From NCBI GenBank assembly GCA_001051155.2, contig JYIP02000005.1, positions 4,774,001 to 4,838,000 of the forward strand: DNA of 64,000 nt, given 5' to 3'. Shown here piece by piece: positions 25,886-35,714 of the stretch. How positions within the stretch are numbered: the stretch's first letter is position 1; the number at the start of each line of letters is the position of its first letter. Source of the stretch: Chrysoporthe austroafricana. Its lineage: Eukaryota; Ascomycota; Sordariomycetes; Diaporthales; Cryphonectriaceae. The notes under the pieces were generated by a model. It saw only the letters and a list, made by a program, of their open reading frames with translations, ran no database searches and had not been told where the DNA came from. Made by a program: the position numbers and the translations under genes.

Positions 25886-26617
25886 TTAAGCGGAGAAAGG
25901 CTGGGCGATGGAGCCCCGCTTGGCAGTGGTGTTGGTAGCAGCCGCAGTAGCCATCTGGATGGCAATGTTTCCGCCGAAGGGGCCGTTGTCGTTGTCGTTC
26001 GCCATCTTGACGAGGCAGACGTTGCTCTGGCCGTTGATGGTGCCCGTACAGGTCGTGCCGGCGGGGACGGAGAAGGCAATGTTGAAGTCCTTGTTGACGT
26101 TGCTGGCACGCTTGCTGATGACCCCGGAGCGCTCGAGCAGGTCGCGGACGTAAGACTTCTTGGTGATGCTCTTGGGGCACTCGCCCTTGTCGCCGGGGAC
26201 GTCAGCAAGGCTCTCCAGCTCGGTACCCTGGGAGTAGGCGCCCGTGCCGGTGGTGTCGAGGACGGCCTTGACGGGGCCGCAGCCGTCCGAGGTGACGACG
26301 TGGAAAGTCGCGTTGATGGTGTTGGCGACTTGGGGTAGGGTGTCTCCGGACAGCTCCATGGCCTTGGCCAGGTCGTCGGTCTTGAGCTTGCCGCTGTCCT
26401 CGGTCGAGCCCAGGGAGTCGGACTTGAGGCTCTTGCCGTTGAAATTGGTCGTGTCGACCTCGGTCTTGGAGTTGGGGCCGGTGCCGGGGACAACAGCTCC
26501 CTTGATACCCAGACCGGTTGTGTTTCCACCCACATCGCCCACAGCAACGGCGACGTTACCATGGGCAGCAACGAGAGGAGAGGCGGCGAGAGCGACGAGG
26601 AAAACCTTGGCGAACAT
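25886..26617 (-). CDS. Egh16-like secreted surface protein (GAS/MAS family)
   Basis: One exon of 243 residues. MFAKVFLVALAASPLVAAHG is a signal peptide. The mature region shows the Egh16-like layout: HGNVAVAVGDVGGNTTGLGI, a Gly/Thr-rich segment, NATFHVVTSDGCGPVKAVLD with conserved Cys, GECPKSITKKS, and a C-terminal beta-rich part with GTTCTGTINGQSNVCLVK and NGPFGGNIAIQ. Relatives were described as genes expressed in infection structures of plant-pathogenic fungi and in other interactions. Biochemical function is not known. The ATG at 26617 was chosen because it starts the signal peptide; the frame continues 92 codons upstream but that part is unlike the family. Pathogenic lifestyle should not be inferred from this gene alone, since saprobes carry it too. 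Confidence 0.88.
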   Translation of the reverse strand: MFAKVFLVALAASPLVAAHGNVAVAVGDVGGNTTGLGIKGAVVPGTGPNSKTEVDTTNFNGKSLKSDSLGSTEDSGKLKTDDLAKAMELSGDTLPQVANTINATFHVVTSDGCGPVKAVLDTTGTGAYSQGTELESLADVPGDKGECPKSITKKSYVRDLLERSGVISKRASNVNKDFNIAFSVPAGTTCTGTINGQSNVCLVKMANDNDNGPFGGNIAIQMATAAATNTTAKRGSIAQPFSA

Positions 26618-29266
26618 TTTGACTGATGTTTGTGGTTTGGTAGGAAGAATAGAAGGAACAGAGATAGTCAAGGTAGAAAAAACAATTGGTGGATTAGAAT
26701 CGAAAAGGCGCAGCCTTGTGAAAAGAAGCGAAGAGGAGGTTGTTGATGAGAAGATGTAGTTGATGGTGATGATGATAAGACATAGTATCTGAACAGAAGC
26801 TGGGACTCCAGCGCTCTTTAATACTTCGCCAGCGGCGATACTCCGGGTGGCGATGATAGACCATGTCGGTGAGTTGACATGCTTCTGGGTCAAAAGTCAT
26901 GCCGCGCGTCGGACATCGCGACACAAGCACCATCAACCCCCTTTCAGCCTCATGCCAAGCCCAACCCCGGCCAGACACGGTTCCTGGTCTTGCAGGACAT
27001 GCTACAATGCATGCAGACTTCGTGACAACCTCACCTCAAGCGTGAATGATGCCCGTACCGCGGCCGACAGGGTAGTCAAACACACAGACAGCCCCGAGCC
27101 TCTGCCTACGACGGATTTGCTCAGATGGTGGAGGTTGACGACAGGCCCTAGCGAGGATCAAGTGGAGCTGTGATTAGGGACAGAAGAACATGCTAGGAGC
27201 CACGAGCGACATGGCCCGGCCGGTGGCCCATGTGTCTCTGTTCAGTGTCACCCCATGAAGATGTCGCGAGGAGGTAGCGACGAGGTAGAAGACCAGACGA
27301 AACGCACCCGGCGGACAAAAAGGAAGGACGCTGCTCTCAGGTAGCGGAGACATGACGACGACCTCGTCTGTTCCCTTACCAAGACAACGGAGAAAAGAGA
27401 CGGGATGACACTTGGCGTGAAACTGCCTTGTGAGGCCCAGCGACTGACGAAACCAGGGCGCGCGCGGTGCCAAGACCAAGATGCGCTACATAGTAGAGGT
27501 TGAGTGTCAAGCCCAGACAGAAGCGGGCTGCAGTACAACCTCGAACTTGAAGGAGGGAACATAACATAGGAAAGTCTAGCGGGTACCTCGGATCCTTGCC
27601 TCGATCGCCCGTGCAGCTGATCGCCAAGGATCGTTTTGGTGATCATCGGGGATCGCTGGTGATCCCCCGGGTCTTGGGAATCTTCCATGCTGGGGTCGTG
27701 CTAAGCAATCCCGGCATCGATACCAAAAGAGCGGTCCGGCTCCAGGCACATCGCTCTGTCATCAGCAGCTTGAGTCAGCAAGTTCAGTCAGGACGGCCAG
27801 AGTTCCGACGACAGCTGGGCGTCGACAGTTGGGCGTGTTTCGTCCCGAGAAGTCTTCGCGACGGAGTGACAATCTCACGATGGAGACCAGACACCATCTG
27901 GCCACAACGTGATGGTTGTGGCCCCTGTCGAGCCTCGGCCGAGCTGATCGAGCCAGGGGCTGATAAAGCTACGTGTAAGCTTCATTCCCGCGGTGCCACT
28001 GGGACGCAGATCCTTCGGCGACGTCCCGAGGCGCCTGGCTCCTGAGTCGGCAGTTTCACTATCCCATCAGACTGTGCGTGGGGGAGACGCGAGGTATCAA
28101 GCCCATGGTCGTGAACGGGAACCCTGGGAAAAGAAGGGGTTGGGCTTCAGCTAGCAGCAACCGCGCGGTCGCCGCCGGGGCCTCTTCGTAACTTGGCCGC
28201 CTGGTCCCGGGTGGCTTGTCCAGTCAAGACATGGAAAAGTAGCGTCGCGACCGAGCCAGTCATCGCCTGGCATCAAGCTGAAAACTGGGCGGGAAACTGG
28301 GCGGGAAACTGGGCGCTGTGTCAGGCGGCAGCAAGGTGAGAGGACGAACACGAAGGAGGAGGGTATAGAGTTTTAAGTTTTGAGGCTCTGCGCGGCGGCT
28401 GAGACGTCTCAGTGATGCGCCGGCGGGGACAGACAGGGGGGTTGGATTGGCCAGGTGGAATACTCCGGATCTTCTCTGGGATGCTGCATTTATTTTCGTC
28501 CATATGTCCTTACTACCTCTTCCCAGACTTGGGGAGGACCGGTCAGAAAGCGCGCGCCTACTGGGCTGATATGCCTTGAGCTACACTGCAGGGCACGATA
28601 ATGCTGTGATGCCCAACGCGCGACTGTTGATACCACCTTCAGTAGACAGAGGCTTCGGGACGGCCTTTTCCGGAGAGCGCGCCGAGTAGAAAATGGCGTT
28701 TTTTTTTTCGCGCGTCTCGTCTCCCGCAGCACAGAGCAAAACCTCACCTCTCTCCCTAGGGATCATCGGATGCTTCTAATTGAATGTCACGCACGGGCAC
28801 AGAGCGTGGCATGCCAATAATGAACTCTCTTCGTTTGCTGCTTTAGAGAGTTGCCGGCGGAACTTCCATCCTCGTAGCCAGGCTTCACCTGGGCTGAAGC
28901 CTATATAGAGCGAATATGCTCGATTGCTACTCCTTACAGCGGTACTTGAGATACGCAACTGATGTTACATCAATGAGGCCGGAATTGAAATTCCTTATAC
29001 CGAAGCATCAACCTGACGCCGAATTATGTACATGGCCGCTCTGACGAGATAGGCTTCAGAAAGCCCGTCAAGTACGAGGATCGTAACCGTGTGTTCTCCC
29101 TACCCTCGCCAGCTAGTGCGAAGGTCCTCGAACGCACACCTCAATCGCATTGTGATTTCATAGGATTCATTCCGATATGATTCACAGAACTTTGTTGATC
29201 CCTGCCATGTTAAGGCCGAAGTCAACAAGAATTAGCTTAGGCAAGGGTCGTTCTCCGGCACATGGT
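26618..29266. other. Intergenic, 2.6 kb
   Basis: No supportable gene. Bases 26618-26820 are probably the Egh16-like leader and promoter. A 12-bp tandem repeat lies at 28282-28314. A T-run lies near 28692-28701. Bases near 28990-29260 are likely the 3' side of the SNF2 gene. Confidence 0.45.
28282..28314. repeat. 12-bp tandem repeat, 2.75 copies
   Basis: AAACTGGGCGGG is repeated exactly at 28282-28293 and 28294-28305, with a partial copy to 28314. Read on the minus strand each junction contains TTTCCCGC, an E2F-type core. This is reported only as a sequence match. Confidence 0.75.
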
Positions 29267-32200
29267 TTAGGTTTCACCAAGAAAGCGAACCCTAGGCGGC
29301 GCCGATAACGCAGCCTCAGCCTCTGTGCTGTTCATGGCGGACCCTCCTGTTGGCGTACTCGTCGATGCTTCGGTGGGATCGTCGCCCGCACCGCTGGCTA
29401 AGCGTGCCCGTTTTACGGAGCGACTATTCTCCAAGAGCTCATCCACTTCTGTCTCTCTTGAATTTGTTGCTTCAGATGCGCTGCTAAGTGTCTCGAAGGA
29501 TTCAGTAACATCATCATCCCCTGTGAAGCGAGCTCGCTTGATAGTCCGAGGACCCGATGGTGCAGGAGAACCACGTTGGAGCGCCGGAGTGGACGCGGCG
29601 CTCGAGGCCTCTCCCTCTTCACCGACTGCAAAGCGAGCCATCCTCCCAGGCTGCAGCTGCAGTCTTCGCATAGGTAAACTCGTGCAGCTCCTGGGCGACT
29701 GAATGCGCACCTTCGACATGCGGCCGAACTTTGACCTCACCGTCATACGAAAATTCACATCATTGGCATCCGTGTCTTCGGTGAGAGTCTCCGCCACCGT
29801 CGTCGAAGTGGCAGCGGCTGGGTCCACAAGCAGAATGTCTTCATCCGGATTTGACTGCTCATGTCCAAATTCTCGACCGAAAATGTACTGCGGGGTCGTC
29901 AGTGGTGCCATCTGGGCCGGGCCATTTTGTACATGAATATTTGGCAGAGGTATTATCTTTGCGTTCAAGATCCACTCATAAATCGGCCGATCGTCCAGAA
30001 TCGTTTTGCAGTTCCTATGCTCAGCTTGCGTCATGCTCCCCTTGCGCTCGACAATCAATTCCTCCAGGCTGTCCTTCAACACAAGCGTCTCGACCGTGAC
30101 ACGCTTCTGCTGGCTGATGCGGCGGACACGTCCGACAGCCTGCGCCTCCACCTGGGGGTTCAATACAGGGCTGATGAAGAACACGCGACTGGCGGAGCGC
30201 ATGTCAAGACCGAATGCGGCTTGAGAAATGTCCATGAGCAGCACGCGGAATTTGGTGCTGTGGTTGAACGTAGACACGTACTGCGCGCGCCTCTCCGCCG
30301 TGATCCCCTTGGCGTAGATGAGATGGTGGACCTGCAGCATCTCGAGGATGCCCGCTAGGTACCATGCCACGTTGTCGTTATCATAGAAGACGATAATCTG
30401 TTCTTCCCTTTGGTGTGTGATGATTGCGTCGACGAGGTAAGAGAGCTTGGCGGAGGTGGTCGAGATTAGTTGGGTTTGTGACAGCGGTGCTGCGATCTCG
30501 ACAGATTCCTCGGGCGTTTGTGGGGGCGTCGGGATGCTCTCGCCCGCTTTCTTGATCTTGGTGGACATCGAGTGACGCTTTCGAGGACTGACATGGTCCT
30601 CACCCAGCTTCGTATTGCCGGCAAGCGTCGTGCCCGCCTTCAACTTACCCGCCGGCTGCGCCTGCTGGATTTCTTTCTCGCGTTCGATATTGCCTTCTCT
30701 CACAAATGAGCCGCTGTTCAGATACGTGTTCAATTCCTCCGAGGAGTATAACAAGGGGCGCAAAAGCTTCTGCGCTGCGATCATGAGCTTCCAGTTGGTG
30801 CAGACCAGGTCCGCATCGTCCTTCCCATCCATAGACCATGAGGACCCCGTCGCTCCGGGGAAGTTACGGACGTAGACTGGTATCTCATGGAAAAGGTTGG
30901 CAACTTCCTTGATCTTGCTCTGCGCTGCTACCGTGCCACAGTCCATCGCTGCTCGTAGCAGCTCATGATCGTCCTCGCTGACTGCTACTTTTTTCTTTTC
31001 CAGAAACTCCTTCGCCGTCTGCAAGGATTTCTGTATTTCTTCCACAGAGAAAAACGAACTTCCGAAAAAACTGGCTTGGCGCAGGTTGTACACCAATTGA
31101 AGTAGGCTCTTGCGATTTCGTGGGTGGAACAAGTAATCCTGATCAGTTCGCTGGGACTGGACTGCATTGAAGATAATCATCATGGAGAACAAGTTGATAG
31201 ATAGCTTGTCTTGATACGAACCCTCCAACTTCACGATTTTGGCGTCAACGGCCGGCAGCATATGGCTGACCTCAGAAAGCTGATGCCGGATGATCAAGGA
31301 GTTGAAGGTGGATCGAAGACAGTCCCTGCGCCCGCGGCTTGAAGAGCTGTGCTTCGGCTGCATTACATAAACCTTCCACTCGGCAGGGTTATCGCCGTAA
31401 TCGTGGATCGTGTTGGCCCAAGGTCGAGCTTTCAGGTAGAATGTTGCGATCGTTCCGATGCGTTCGAGGTCCGTTCGCTCTTGTTCGCCTGAAGACGCAG
31501 CAAGTTTTGTATTGCTCTCACTGCCCTCTTCCACCCCGAACAAGCCCTTTGATGGAGTTCCCGTCACAATCCAGCGATAGCTGATCTGAAGAGAGTTAAG
31601 AGCTTGGAGTAGGCCAGTCCTGGTGCCGCTGAGCTTGGCGTTCCCTAGCCTATGACCCTCGTCAACGATGCAGCGCTTGAAGTGAACAAGGCCAAACGAG
31701 CAGTTGAAACTCCACGATCCATCATTCTCCGGATGTCGATACTCTTGCCAAAGCTTCTCTAAAGACTGCACCGAGCAGAGAACGATGTCGTAGCGAATTA
31801 GATCTGTAACGCTGGGAATCCGTGACATAGACTTTGTATCGACGACGTGTACTTGAAGATCCCGCGTGTGCTTTGCGATCTCCTGAATCCACTGCTCGAG
31901 GAGGTTTGCTGGAACTACAACGAGGGTGGCATGGCTTAAGTACACCTTGGAAGGCGGGGTGTTCTTCCTGGGTCCTCGAGATATCCTCCTTGGTTCTGGC
32001 CGCGGTAGATAGTACCAACCAGGGTTCCGCTCAATCGCCTTGACGCAGTTCTCGTGTCGTGGATCAACGTAGCTCTTCCACGGACAGGCATGCTTGGTGG
32101 CTATCGCAGCTGCCATATCGATCAAAGATCCGACTCGAGGACGTACGGTGATATTGTTGCCCTGATAGACGTCGGGAACAGCCGCGGGCTGGTGTCTCGT

Positions 32201-32941
32201 TGCAGCAATGAGGGCCAGACAGATTAGTGTCTTCCCGGCACCCATCTCCTCGGCCAGGATACCACCGCGAACTGCATCGTAGTATCTGGGCTCTCTGAAA
32301 GCATCGCCGGTCACGGAATTGTAGTAAAACGATCCGCCATCCTGGTCGAGGACCTCAACAAGTCTAGGATCAAATGTTCGGCCAGGCTCAACCTCCCTTT
32401 GATGCATCAATGCCGATGAACGACACTGGTAGGGATACATCTCGGTGGTGAGGCTGTCAACTGTGCTAGCTAGAAGATCGGACATGAATTCACGAGAGAG
32501 ATCATCTCGGATCGACTGGATGTCTGGACGTGGTGATGGAATGGTATTGAACATCTTGAGTAGCGACATGTCGCCCTCATCGCTGGTGACTGCGCCTTGA
32601 GGGCGAGGTGGGAGCGATGGGAAGCTGGCCGGTCGACCGTGCTTGGAAAGTCCATTCCATGTTGCTGATGAGAAGTCGAGTTTGGAGAGCAGCTCCATCT
32701 TCAAGCGCCTTAAGGTTTGATTTGAGCGACTTATCCGGCCATTCTCAGCGTCGTCGGCCAGAAGACGGACTCGAGTTATGCCCACGTTAGCGTCGTCCCT
32801 GCTGATGAGAGACTCGAGGTGAGCCCACTCATTCTGGGACAATTCTTGAAATCGGCATGAGACCTCCTCGCATTTGTCTAGTGGATAGACAAGACATCCG
32901 ATTGGAATGTAGCGCTCGTTTGCTCGGCTGGTCATCGTCAT
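29267..32941 (-). CDS. SNF2-family ATPase (Rad5/Rad16-like, unassigned)
   Basis: A single uninterrupted frame of 1224 codons. The N-terminal ~165 residues are unassigned. Helicase motif I is at about 228-239 (GILAEEMGAGKT). A long insertion of about 90 residues separates it from motif Ia (TLVVVPANLLEQW). The Walker B box is DEGH at 427-430, with the TGTPSKG motif III near 460. A ~300-residue insertion precedes the C-terminal helicase lobe (IIVFYDNDNVAWYLAGILEM). Motif V-like DISQAAFGLDM and motif VI EAQAVGRVRRISQQK follow. The last ~200 residues are Ser/Thr/Arg-rich with repeated KRARF/RVRF-like basic patches, which may serve nuclear import. SNF2 ATPases translocate on DNA to remodel chromatin or repair intermediates. 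No RING finger or HIRAN was seen, so a true Rad5/Rad16 orthology is not supported. Confidence 0.88.
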   Translation of the reverse strand: MTMTSRANERYIPIGCLVYPLDKCEEVSCRFQELSQNEWAHLESLISRDDANVGITRVRLLADDAENGRISRSNQTLRRLKMELLSKLDFSSATWNGLSKHGRPASFPSLPPRPQGAVTSDEGDMSLLKMFNTIPSPRPDIQSIRDDLSREFMSDLLASTVDSLTTEMYPYQCRSSALMHQREVEPGRTFDPRLVEVLDQDGGSFYYNSVTGDAFREPRYYDAVRGGILAEEMGAGKTLICLALIAATRHQPAAVPDVYQGNNITVRPRVGSLIDMAAAIATKHACPWKSYVDPRHENCVKAIERNPGWYYLPRPEPRRISRGPRKNTPPSKVYLSHATLVVVPANLLEQWIQEIAKHTRDLQVHVVDTKSMSRIPSVTDLIRYDIVLCSVQSLEKLWQEYRHPENDGSWSFNCSFGLVHFKRCIVDEGHRLGNAKLSGTRTGLLQALNSLQISYRWIVTGTPSKGLFGVEEGSESNTKLAASSGEQERTDLERIGTIATFYLKARPWANTIHDYGDNPAEWKVYVMQPKHSSSSRGRRDCLRSTFNSLIIRHQLSEVSHMLPAVDAKIVKLEGSYQDKLSINLFSMMIIFNAVQSQRTDQDYLFHPRNRKSLLQLVYNLRQASFFGSSFFSVEEIQKSLQTAKEFLEKKKVAVSEDDHELLRAAMDCGTVAAQSKIKEVANLFHEIPVYVRNFPGATGSSWSMDGKDDADLVCTNWKLMIAAQKLLRPLLYSSEELNTYLNSGSFVREGNIEREKEIQQAQPAGKLKAGTTLAGNTKLGEDHVSPRKRHSMSTKIKKAGESIPTPPQTPEESVEIAAPLSQTQLISTTSAKLSYLVDAIITHQREEQIIVFYDNDNVAWYLAGILEMLQVHHLIYAKGITAERRAQYVSTFNHSTKFRVLLMDISQAAFGLDMRSASRVFFISPVLNPQVEAQAVGRVRRISQQKRVTVETLVLKDSLEELIVERKGSMTQAEHRNCKTILDDRPIYEWILNAKIIPLPNIHVQNGPAQMAPLTTPQYIFGREFGHEQSNPDEDILLVDPAAATSTTVAETLTEDTDANDVNFRMTVRSKFGRMSKVRIQSPRSCTSLPMRRLQLQPGRMARFAVGEEGEASSAASTPALQRGSPAPSGPRTIKRARFTGDDDVTESFETLSSASEATNSRETEVDELLENSRSVKRARLASGAGDDPTEASTSTPTGGSAMNSTEAEAALSAPPRVRFLGET

Positions 32942-33905
32942 GATTCACTGCATACAGAACGCTCGAGCGCACGGGACGGCGGGTGGGTCGACAGGCCCAC
33001 AAGCGGGCTACGGACCGACGAGAGTGTGGAACCTGGTACTGAAGCTAAAGTCGATGTTCTATGAATCCAAGAACAATTCAGTCCGGTGATTTAGATGACA
33101 GTAGGTGGGAATGATGGCAAGACGCTCGATGAGTCGACGATGGAGGATGGATGACAGATGGTTGAGGGGGATGGTGTGTGACGCTAGTAACGTCTATGGC
33201 TGCTAGGACCAAGCTCGGCCTAGTGGAGCATAGCGTGCTGAGCGGCCGAGCCTCTCAAACCTCACCTCATCCATAGCTCCGCCTGGCGAAGGCTTCTCCG
33301 TTCATCGCTTCATTAATCCTCATGATATTGAGTAGTGTTCTAGTCATCTGCAATTGCGTTGTCTGAAATCATGACACACCTCTACCTATGGAAGTTCTTT
33401 GGCTCTGAACATCCCACAGCTTCCACAGCACTGCCGTGATGCGCTCCTAGTGCTTTCCTGCAGGAAGCACCGCCTTCAAGTCCACCGTCACGCAAGCATC
33501 CCCCAAGCCATGAAGTGCCTACATGGTTTGATTGTATTGGCCAATCAGACGACTTGGATAGCCTCCCGCCCTTCACGTTAAATGCTGTAGGAATACTGAG
33601 GTGGTTTGACAATGCTGCATTTAGCTGGCATGAGGCTTCCAAGCCTTGCTATCTAGGCGTGCTTTTATGTGGACGCCGTGTGTTTTTCACTACGTACCCA
33701 GATATGTTTTATACATATTCTTGGAATTCAGGAGAGCAAGGAGGACACAAGACCAAAACAAGGTACGTAGCGGTCAATGATACTCATAATCCCACCTCTG
33801 GCGTGATATGTAGCAACAGTATCCGGATCGTAACGGCGTAGTCCTGCTTTCAACTCCGAGAATTCGTGAGCAAGACTGGCAGGGAAAGCCTAGAGGTAAC
33901 CAGCT
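32942..33905. other. Intergenic upstream of SNF2 gene
   Basis: The promoter of the SNF2 gene (minus) and the 3' end of the SET gene lie here. An open frame at plus 33515-33841 (108 codons) has no recognisable domain and I do not call it. Confidence 0.45.
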
Positions 33906-35267
33906 CTATACCCTCATTCCCCAGCTCCAATGCCTCTCCGGTTCTTCCAGCAATGACACCATCTCTGCTACGCTCCCGGACCTCGCTCCATCCTCCACAA
34001 TGCCTGCCTCTAGCGCCAGAAGCGCGTACTTGACGGCCAGCTCCCTCCTGTGAAAAGCATTATAATGCAGCGCTGCGATTCTATATGCCGAGGAACCGTG
34101 AGACTCAAGCAGACGTTCCTGCTCATACAGCGAGAGCAGTAAATCGACCGCATCCAGATCATCCAGGCCACCATCGCTTTTCTTGTGCTTGTAGTTGTCG
34201 GCTCTGAGGTTGAGCTGGAGCGTGTTTTCGGCCTCGTAGATCCGCCACAGCCGGTGATCACTCGCGTTTACTAGCGGCCCGGGCAGCATGCATTGCGCGC
34301 AGGTGCACTCAAACCCCCAGTTCTGCCTCGTCCTTGCCCTCCTCACATTTCTAGCACGGAACGAGTCCACGTACGAGATGGAAAGCTCTTCCCCGGGCTG
34401 GATAGGGACAGACTTCCGTACAGCATGTGTACGGTGGATCAGACCGCTATCAAGGTGAAAAGCCACGTTTGGCCGACAGTCATGATTATACATCGAGACC
34501 TCTGGGAAGTTCCCGATGAAGCTGGCACCGCTTGTGTCTCCGAGAAGCCTGAGCGGGAGGTTAAACGAATTGTTCATTATAATTTCCAATATGTCGTCGT
34601 CGCCGGCCTCGTGGGTCTGGCCCAATTGCTTCCAGAACGCCATACGCGTCGCCGTAGGTAGGCCGCCCACTGCGTCGCGCAGTAGGCGTAGCTGTTCCTC
34701 CCTGGATAGATCGTCCACGAAAGACCGGTCGATGACCAGGGCAGGCGTGTATGCCATTATCTGCTCACCGCGGTGGATCAGTCGCGCGGAAACGAGGCCG
34801 CGGCCTTTGCCGGGGATATCACGCGTCTCAACACTTGGATTTTGAATGTTTATCTCTGCTGTATTGAGCAGTTCTCTTGTCGCGGAAGTGGATAAATCGT
34901 TGAATATCGGCAGGTTGGCGAGGGCATTGGCCGTGTGGCCGTCGCTTATAATGGCAATCCCGCGGCCGGCCGCGAAGGTTGGATTGGCGTAGACGCAGTA
35001 CATTCCCTCACAGGCGTGGGGCCCTGTCCAGCCTGCTGAGTACCCTTCATCAGACCGCCCTCCTCCTCCGGACGCCTGATACGTTGCATTTGCAGCCGTT
35101 CTGTTGCTTGAGCACTGCCATACTCCTAAAGGGGTCTGGGCAGCGAGGATGGGGTTAGCGAAACAGGAATCTAATTGTGAGGTCCCCGTTTCCAAGATGC
35201 GAGTGTCGCTAGCACCGGCAAGAGCTGGTGCAGCGAGTATGAAGCTGAAAACCAGGTTGACGAGCAT
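33906..35267 (-). CDS. SET-domain protein with signal peptide
   Basis: A single exon of 453 residues. The frame opens further upstream, but only with a GTG; the first ATG at 35267 gives MLVNLVFSFILAAPALAG, a clean signal peptide. A Cys-containing, glycosylatable region follows (about residues 25-105). A SET domain then begins near residue 140 (GKGRGLVSARLIHRGEQIMAY). It contains SMYNHDCRPNVAFHLD (the NHxCxPN signature), GEELSISYVD and a post-SET-like WGFECTCAQCMLPG. The tail is helical and TPR-like (SSAYRIAALHYNAFHRRELA). SET domains methylate protein lysines with S-adenosylmethionine. The combination with a secretory signal is found in a group of ascomycete SET proteins whose substrates are unknown. 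Location in the secretory pathway is inferred. Confidence 0.85.
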   Translation of the reverse strand: MLVNLVFSFILAAPALAGASDTRILETGTSQLDSCFANPILAAQTPLGVWQCSSNRTAANATYQASGGGGRSDEGYSAGWTGPHACEGMYCVYANPTFAAGRGIAIISDGHTANALANLPIFNDLSTSATRELLNTAEINIQNPSVETRDIPGKGRGLVSARLIHRGEQIMAYTPALVIDRSFVDDLSREEQLRLLRDAVGGLPTATRMAFWKQLGQTHEAGDDDILEIIMNNSFNLPLRLLGDTSGASFIGNFPEVSMYNHDCRPNVAFHLDSGLIHRTHAVRKSVPIQPGEELSISYVDSFRARNVRRARTRQNWGFECTCAQCMLPGPLVNASDHRLWRIYEAENTLQLNLRADNYKHKKSDGGLDDLDAVDLLLSLYEQERLLESHGSSAYRIAALHYNAFHRRELAVKYALLALEAGIVEDGARSGSVAEMVSLLEEPERHWSWGMRV

Positions 35268-35714
35268 TTTCAAGGTGACATTTGTGAACTCTAAGTAGGG
35301 AAAGGGGAGCTTCACATTGGTTCCTTGCTGAGTGTGAAGAATATTGCATCCAGGCTGAATGAATTAGAAATATTCTCATTTTCAGAGCAGTTTGTCAATT
35401 GAGCCAGGGAGTTGACCAAGGGCGAGACTGTTTCAGAGGGCGGTTTCATCCGATGTGGCTTCCACCTAGGTAGGTATTGTGCACTAATATTTGATCGTGA
35501 AGCACGGGTACGCGCCAGGTCTACCTACGTGCTTGAAACGGACCTTACCCAGTACATGGGACAATGAATGATCTGCACCACGGAGGGCGTGGCAAAGAGA
35601 CATACGGTCATAAAAGGTAGAAAATCCCAGAACTCGGCTTTTTGAATGCAATGGGAGGCGCTATCAGATGGCTGGGCTGGGTGGCTGATCACATCTACAT
35701 AAATACGCTGCGGC
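35268..35714. other. Intergenic, SET promoter and FAN1 3' end
   Basis: 447 bases between two minus-strand genes. Nothing beyond expected promoter and 3' UTR sequence is recognised. Confidence 0.5.

Noticed and set aside
33515..33841. 108-codon plus-strand frame
   Set aside because: No recognisable domain and no supporting splice or promoter context.
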